A DNA stretch of 64,000 nucleotides from an uncultured Alphaproteobacteria bacterium (GTDB lineage: Bacteria > Pseudomonadota > Alphaproteobacteria > CAAHEQ01 > UBA3637): the NCBI GenBank assembly GCA_947627155.1, contig CANQUX010000002.1, positions 1-64,000 on the forward strand, in the 5' to 3' direction. Below are positions 58,308-64,000 of this stretch, in pieces. The number at the start of each line of letters is the position of its first letter. The first letter of the stretch is position 1. Both the position numbers and the translations under genes were made by a program. Below the pieces are notes generated by a model. It ran no database searches. It saw only the letters and a list, made by a program, of their open reading frames with translations, and had not been told where the DNA came from.

Positions 58308-60020
58308 ATGCGATCAAGTCGTCTCGTTTCTCGCAAGCACAAAGAAAAACCGGCGGAAGCCCAACTCATCAGTCACATTTATTTATTACGGGGCGGATAT
58401 ATTCGTCCGCTTGCCAACGGTATTTATTCGTTGCTGACGCCGGCAAAACGGATTCAAACCAAAATTATTTCCATCATTCGGGAAGAAATGGAAAAAATTG
58501 ACGGGCAGGAAATTCAAATGCCGGTTGTGTTACCGCGTGAATTATGGGACGAATCGGGGCGTTGGAACAGTGTGCAAGCCGAATTGTTACGCGTTCGCGA
58601 TCGCTCCAATCACGATTTATTGCTGGCTATGACGCACGAAGAAGCCGTTGTTGCTTTGGCTCGAACGGAAGCCATGAGTTATAAAGATTATCCGTTTATG
58701 CTTTATCAGTTTCAAACAAAGTTTCGGGATGAAGCCCGTTCGCGCGGCGGATTGGTGCGGGTGCGCGAGTTTGTGATGAAAGATGCCTATTCTTTTCATA
58801 CGACCCAGGCCGATTTGGATAATTACTATGAACGTTTTGCCAAAGCTTATCACACCATTTTTCGCCGGTGCGGTATTCCCGAAGTGGTTTCCATTCAATC
58901 CGATAACGGTATGATGGGCGGAAAAGTGGCACACGAATATCAATTACTGGTCGATTCGGGCGAAGACAAAGTGGTTATTTGCGAAAAGTGTCATTCCTAT
59001 GCCAACAATGAAGTGGCAACCTGTGTGTTTCAAGCACAACCCGAAGAATTATTGCCGCTGGAAAAAATTGAAACGCCGAATGTGAAAACCATTGACGATT
59101 TATCCCGTTTTACGGGACTTCCTGCCGAAAAAATGGCAAAAATGGTGTTTTACACCACCACGAACGGTGAAACAATTGCCGTTGTGGTCAGGGGTGATGT
59201 AGAAGTTAATGAATGTAAGCTGCAAAAGGTATTACAATCCGAATTTACTTTTGCAACCGATGAGGCTGTTGAAAAAACGGGTGCCGTGCCGGGATTTGCC
59301 TGTCCGATTAACTTAAAGTGTCGGGTGTTTACCGATTATTCTGTTGCGAACGGCTATAATTTGCTGTGCGGGGCCAATCAGGCCGATTATCATATGAAAA
59401 ACTTTAATGTTTCTCGTGATTTACCCCATGCAACCGTTGTGGATATCGCCGCCGTTAAAGATGGTGACACTTGCCCCAAATGCGGCGCTCCGTTGACCAT
59501 TAAACGCGGTATTGAAGTCGGACAAATCTTCAAACTCGGCACACGTTATACACAGGCAATGAATATGACTTTTACCGATGAAAAAGGAAATGATGTCACG
59601 CCCATTATGGGGTGTTACGGCATTGGTATCGGGCGGTTGCTGGCCTCCATTTGCGAAGCGAAACACGATGAATTCGGCCCTGTTTGGCCGCTTTCCGTTG
59701 CGCCGTGGCAAGTGCAAATTTGCGCCATGAAGCTGGACAGAAAAGAAATTTTCGAAACGGCGGAGCAGTTATATAAAGACTTGAAAGAACAAGGCATTGA
59801 AGTTTTATACGATGACAGAAATTTAGCGGCGGGCGTGCAGTTTGCCGAGGCCGATTTAACGGGTATTCCCATTCGGCTGATTGTGGCGCCGCGCGCGTTG
59901 GAACAAGGTATGATTGAATATAAAATGCGGGGTACGGATGAAAGCGGCCTTATTCCCGTCAATGAAATTATATCCTTTGTTCGGGAAAAAATTAAAACGG
60001 AAATGGAAAAATATCAATAA
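58308..60020 (+). CDS. proS: Prolyl-tRNA synthetase
   Basis: class II aaRS motifs; TKFRDEARSRGGLVRVREFVMKDAYSFH; GCYGIGIGRLLAS. Confidence 0.96.
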   Translation: MRSSRLVSRKHKEKPAEAQLISHIYLLRGGYIRPLANGIYSLLTPAKRIQTKIISIIREEMEKIDGQEIQMPVVLPRELWDESGRWNSVQAELLRVRDRSNHDLLLAMTHEEAVVALARTEAMSYKDYPFMLYQFQTKFRDEARSRGGLVRVREFVMKDAYSFHTTQADLDNYYERFAKAYHTIFRRCGIPEVVSIQSDNGMMGGKVAHEYQLLVDSGEDKVVICEKCHSYANNEVATCVFQAQPEELLPLEKIETPNVKTIDDLSRFTGLPAEKMAKMVFYTTTNGETIAVVVRGDVEVNECKLQKVLQSEFTFATDEAVEKTGAVPGFACPINLKCRVFTDYSVANGYNLLCGANQADYHMKNFNVSRDLPHATVVDIAAVKDGDTCPKCGAPLTIKRGIEVGQIFKLGTRYTQAMNMTFTDEKGNDVTPIMGCYGIGIGRLLASICEAKHDEFGPVWPLSVAPWQVQICAMKLDRKEIFETAEQLYKDLKEQGIEVLYDDRNLAAGVQFAEADLTGIPIRLIVAPRALEQGMIEYKMRGTDESGLIPVNEIISFVREKIKTEMEKYQ

Positions 60021-60032
60021 AGGTCGACGCCC

Positions 60033-60722
60033 ATGTGGTTTTCCCGAAAAGATGAAATTTTCACCGAAGAAAGAATGATTAACGCCGTTGAATATAATGA
60101 CATTTCTTTTATGAAAGATTATATTAAAAACGGCTATGATGTTACCTTTGAAACTTTTGATGAATGTTATCCGAATCTTTTGTTTTATGCCCGTTCCGCC
60201 GAAGCCGTCAAGTTGTTGGTTCAAGCCGGCATTGACATCAATTCAAAATCGAGGTATGAAAAAAACGAAAATACGCCGTTGCATTACGCCGTTTTGAGAA
60301 ATAATCAGGAAATTATTGCAGCGCTTGTGCAACAGGGCGCCGATGTAAATGCGTTTAATGCCAAAAAGAAAACACCGTTTTTTCTGGCGCTTCAAAAGCA
60401 TCAATTAAACACCGTTCAAATGATGTTATCGGGAAAGCCCGATTTTCATCTTGTTGATTCCGATAAAAACACGGCACTGCATTATTTATCGGCTTGGCAA
60501 AACGAAACGGATACAAAAGAATTACTTGATTTACGCCTGGCTTTTATTCAGGCGGGCGCCGACACGAATGCGCAAAATGCGGCCGGCAAAACCCCTGCGC
60601 AACTCATTCGGCATCAAGAAGAAAATCACGTTGTTTTTCCCTTCAACAAAAGAGATAAAATTGTTATTTTAACGCCCAGGCCTCTGTTAAAAAAAATCAG
60701 GGAAAATCAACATACGCACTAA
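60033..60722 (+). CDS. Ankyrin-repeat protein
   Basis: NTPLHYAVLRNNQEIIAALVQQGADVNAFN repeats. Confidence 0.85.
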   Translation: MWFSRKDEIFTEERMINAVEYNDISFMKDYIKNGYDVTFETFDECYPNLLFYARSAEAVKLLVQAGIDINSKSRYEKNENTPLHYAVLRNNQEIIAALVQQGADVNAFNAKKKTPFFLALQKHQLNTVQMMLSGKPDFHLVDSDKNTALHYLSAWQNETDTKELLDLRLAFIQAGADTNAQNAAGKTPAQLIRHQEENHVVFPFNKRDKIVILTPRPLLKKIRENQHTH

Positions 60723-60729
60723 AATCGGC

Positions 60730-62580
60730 TTATTTTTTTAAGTAAGCAATCACGGCGGTCACGGCTGCCGGCGTTATGCCTCTCAATCGCATCATGGCAC
60801 CGATTGTTTCGGGACGCGCCGCATTTAAGCGCATAACAATTTCGTTGGATAAGCCGCCGATTTGCGTATAATCCGTTTCAATCGGAATGGCAAGCCCCTC
60901 CTCTTTGCGAAACGAATCGATATCCGTTTGCTGCCGGCTTAAATACCCGTGATATCGTCCTTCAATTTCCAGCTGCTTGGCCGTTTCTTCGGAAAAACGC
61001 CCTAAACTCGGCCACGCACGCACCAAATCATTCCACGAAACATTCGAATAGGAAAGCAAATCATAAGGCGTACGCTTTTGTCCGTCGGCATTAACGGAAA
61101 ACCCGAGTGCATTTAACTGCTTGGCACCGAGCGCCAACGATTCGATGTGCTTTTTGGCCTGTTCCAATTCCTGCCGTTTTAAGCGAAACGCCGTAGCGCG
61201 CGCCCCCGTTACACAACCGACATCGATTCCTTTTCCCGTTAACCGTAAATCGGCATTATCCGCCCGAATGCTCAACCGATATTCCGCACGCGACGTAAAT
61301 AATCGATACGGCTCATCAATGCCGGTTGAGGTAATATCATCAATCATCACGCCCAAATAACTGTCGGCTCTGTCAAACACAAGCGTTTTTCCCGTTTCCG
61401 TTGCTTTTAATCCCGCATTGATACCGGCCACCAGCCCCTGCCCCGCCGCTTCTTCATAACCGGTTGTGCCGTTAATTTGTCCGGCAAAATATAAGCCGTC
61501 AACGGTTTTGGTTTCAAGCGTTCGCTTTAACACGCGCGGATCAACAAAATCATATTCAATGGCATAGGCATACCGCAATATTTCAACCTTTTCCAACCCG
61601 GGAATGGTGCGCAAAAACGCCTCTTGCACATCTTTGGGAAGCGAGGTTGATATGCCGTTCGGATAAACAGAGGAGCCGTCTCTTGTTTCGGGCTCTAAAA
61701 AAATATGATGCGAATCGCGCCCCGCAAAGCGCACCAGTTTATCTTCAATGCTGGGACAATATCGCGGGCCGACGGAATGAATTTGTCCGCTGTAAAGCGG
61801 CGCACGCGACAAATTATCTAAAATAATTTTATGCGTTTCGGGCGTGGTATGCGTGATAAAACAAGAAACCTGCCTTGGTGCAAAATTTTTTGTCATAAAT
61901 GAAAAAGGCTGCGGCATTTCATCACCTTTTTGTTCCGTGCAGGAGGCCCAGTCAATGCTTTCTTTTTTCAGCCGCGCGGGCGTGCCCGTTTTTAAGCGCC
62001 CGATCGGGAAACCCATGCGTTTTAAAGCCGGCGTAATACCGGTTGAAGCCGGTTCACCATAGCGCCCGCCGGCCGTTTTTTCCAAACCGATATGCATTAA
62101 CCCGTTCAAAAACGTGCCGGTTGTCACAATCACACAGCGCGCCAAAATTGTTTTTCCGTTGGCCACAACCCCTGTAACGCGCTTGCCTTCCCGTAAAATA
62201 TCATCAACCGAGGCTTCCATCAGCGTTAAGTTCGGATAGTGTTTTAATTTTTCCTGCATCAGTGCCCGATAAGCCGCTTTATCCGCCTGCGCGCGCGGAC
62301 CTTGCACGGCCGGACCTTTCGATTGATTCAACATGCGAAACTGAATGCCCGTTTCATCAATCACTTCCCCCATCAGCCCGCCCAACGCATCAATTTCGCG
62401 CACCACCGTTCCCTTGCCCAATCCGCCGATGGCAGGATTACAAGACATATCGGCAATGGTATGAATATGATGCGTGATTAAAAGCGTTTGCGCCCCCAAT
62501 CGCGCCGCCGCGGCACACGCTTCACATCCGGCATGGCCGCCGCCGATAACAATCACGTCATAAGAAGACAACAATTCCAT
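60730..62580 (-). CDS. mnmG: tRNA uridine-5-carboxymethylaminomethyl modification enzyme
   Basis: [49 protein letters not shown]. Confidence 0.96.
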   Translation of the reverse strand: MELLSSYDVIVIGGGHAGCEACAAAARLGAQTLLITHHIHTIADMSCNPAIGGLGKGTVVREIDALGGLMGEVIDETGIQFRMLNQSKGPAVQGPRAQADKAAYRALMQEKLKHYPNLTLMEASVDDILREGKRVTGVVANGKTILARCVIVTTGTFLNGLMHIGLEKTAGGRYGEPASTGITPALKRMGFPIGRLKTGTPARLKKESIDWASCTEQKGDEMPQPFSFMTKNFAPRQVSCFITHTTPETHKIILDNLSRAPLYSGQIHSVGPRYCPSIEDKLVRFAGRDSHHIFLEPETRDGSSVYPNGISTSLPKDVQEAFLRTIPGLEKVEILRYAYAIEYDFVDPRVLKRTLETKTVDGLYFAGQINGTTGYEEAAGQGLVAGINAGLKATETGKTLVFDRADSYLGVMIDDITSTGIDEPYRLFTSRAEYRLSIRADNADLRLTGKGIDVGCVTGARATAFRLKRQELEQAKKHIESLALGAKQLNALGFSVNADGQKRTPYDLLSYSNVSWNDLVRAWPSLGRFSEETAKQLEIEGRYHGYLSRQQTDIDSFRKEEGLAIPIETDYTQIGGLSNEIVMRLNAARPETIGAMMRLRGITPAAVTAVIAYLKK

Positions 62581-62688
62581 ATTTTTATCCTTTTTTTATA
62601 TGCAAATTGTATGACAAACCCGCCTAAAAAGCAAGCCTTTTTTAATGCTTTTTTTTGAAGAAAGAAGAGAAAAAAAGTTTTCGGCGAT

Positions 62689-63669
62689 TTATCGTTTCTT
62701 TTTGCTGATTGCACGCCAATTTTTCACATTTTTTTGATGTTCCTGATAAGTTTGCGCAAAGGAATGACCGCCGGTGCCGTTGGCAACAAAATATAAATTA
62801 TCGGACTGCGCGGGATTCAGCACCGCTTCAATTGATTTGCGCCCCGGATTGGATATGGCGCCGCGCGGCAAGCCGGATATATAATAGGTATTATACGGAT
62901 TCGGCATTTTTAAATCATCATACGTCAGTGCTCGTTTTAAATCGTATTTTCCGTCCGTTAAGCCATATAAAACCGTCGGATCCGATTGCAGTTTCATGCC
63001 TTTTTTCAAGCGATTGACAAACACGGCCGCCACTTCCAAACGCTCCGTATCAAGCCCCGTTTCTTTTTCCACGATTGAAGCCAAAATAACAGCTTCTTTG
63101 GGAGTTTTCAAAGGCAAATCGGCTTGTCGTTTTTCCCAAAGCTCCTCTGACAGACGTGTCATGGCATTTTGCATCCGCAGAATCATTCCTTGCTTGGTAT
63201 CACCGTAACTGTAATGATAAGTATCGGGCAACAGGGTACCATCTTTCGGCAATTCATCAACATTTCCGATTAACCCTTTGGCATTATTCATCAACTGCAC
63301 AATTTGATAACTGCTTAACCCCTCCGGCACGTTAAACCGCCGAATATATGTTTGTCCGCTGGCTAAAATCAGCATCACCATTTTGGCACTTGCCCCTTTC
63401 GGAAAAGCATATTCCCCCGCTTTAATGTTCTTGGTATTTCCCGATGCGCGAACACCCAACATAAAAACGGAAGCACTGTTAATCACGCCTTCCCGTTTTA
63501 ACAAATAAGCCACTTGCTTTAAGCCTTTTCCTTTGGGAATGTAAACTTCTTTTTGAGCCGATAACGGCCCTTCCGCCACAAACTGCGAATAAGTGGTAAA
63601 CACACTGCCGCCGATAACGGAAGCAATCAATAAAACAATAACGAAATAAACCGGAATGAAACGGCGCAT
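62689..63669 (-). CDS. mltG: Endolytic murein transglycosylase
   Basis: ASIVEKETG, LQSDPTVLYG, YNTYYISGLPRGAISNPG. Confidence 0.94.
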   Translation of the reverse strand: MRRFIPVYFVIVLLIASVIGGSVFTTYSQFVAEGPLSAQKEVYIPKGKGLKQVAYLLKREGVINSASVFMLGVRASGNTKNIKAGEYAFPKGASAKMVMLILASGQTYIRRFNVPEGLSSYQIVQLMNNAKGLIGNVDELPKDGTLLPDTYHYSYGDTKQGMILRMQNAMTRLSEELWEKRQADLPLKTPKEAVILASIVEKETGLDTERLEVAAVFVNRLKKGMKLQSDPTVLYGLTDGKYDLKRALTYDDLKMPNPYNTYYISGLPRGAISNPGRKSIEAVLNPAQSDNLYFVANGTGGHSFAQTYQEHQKNVKNWRAISKKKR

Positions 63670-63672
63670 TCG

Positions 63673-64000
63673 TTAAATCTTTTTGAAAATTAAAGAACCG
63701 TTCGTACCACCGAATCCGAATGAATTGGATAAAACCGCTTTCACCTGTTTTTCTTTGGCAACATTCGGCACCAAATCAAACCCTTTTGTTTCTTCTTCCG
63801 GCTCTTCCAAATTGATGGTCGGCGGTAAAATGCCCGTTTGAAGAGCCATTATGGAATAAATGGATTCAACGGCACCGGCAGCACCCAACAAATGCCCGAT
63901 ACACGATTTTGTTGATGACATGGAAACTTTTGATCCCATGCCGAACACCTCCCGAACGGCATTAAATTCAACCATATCACCAAGCGGTGTTGAGGTTCCG
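63673..64000 (-). CDS. fabF: Beta-ketoacyl-ACP synthase II, C-terminal part, continues beyond window
   Basis: GTSTPLGD...[31 protein letters not shown]...[14 protein letters not shown]. Confidence 0.92.
   Translation of the reverse strand, partial: GTSTPLGDMVEFNAVREVFGMGSKVSMSSTKSCIGHLLGAAGAVESIYSIMALQTGILPPTINLEEPEEETKGFDLVPNVAKEKQVKAVLSNSFGFGGTNGSLIFKKI

Noticed and set aside
1-64000. tRNA or rRNA genes, including at the prophage ends
   Set aside because: No cloverleaf or rRNA sequence recognised by eye; tRNAscan-SE would be needed to exclude them.

Overview
64 kb of an AT-rich bacterial chromosome; gene content suggests Alphaproteobacteria (inference). Left part (0.3-9.8 kb) is a defence-like island: a WYL regulator, a PLD-nuclease/SNF2-type helicase overlapping by ATGA an Eco57I-class N6-adenine methyltransferase, a silent convergent copy of the methyltransferase 3' specificity region flanked by 125-bp perfect inverted repeats, and a serine recombinase. 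I read this as an invertible (phase-variable) specificity switch; it is the strongest finding. Next (9.8-14.8 kb) is a zone of gene decay and small accessory genes: truncated HU, broken ABC-F, GNATs, Nudix, a P-loop kinase/ASCH-like protein and a chimeric remnant. From about 14.8 to 46.4 kb lies a lambda-like siphovirus-type prophage, almost entirely on the minus strand, running from spanins through tail, head, terminase, DNA methylase, MetK and a sigma-like protein to a large serine integrase. It shows a candidate -1 frameshift in the tail chaperone, a moron-like DUF4143 ATPase, three long fold-back spacers whose stems include the downstream gene's Shine-Dalgarno, and a bipartite motif repeated upstream of two early genes. 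The right part (46.8-64 kb) is mostly ordinary chromosome (T5orf172/GIY-YIG protein, MBL hydrolase, pyruvyltransferase, oadGAB, trpS, LOG protein, proS, ankyrin, mnmG, mltG, fabF). All calls come from reading the sequence and supplied translations; no database search was run.
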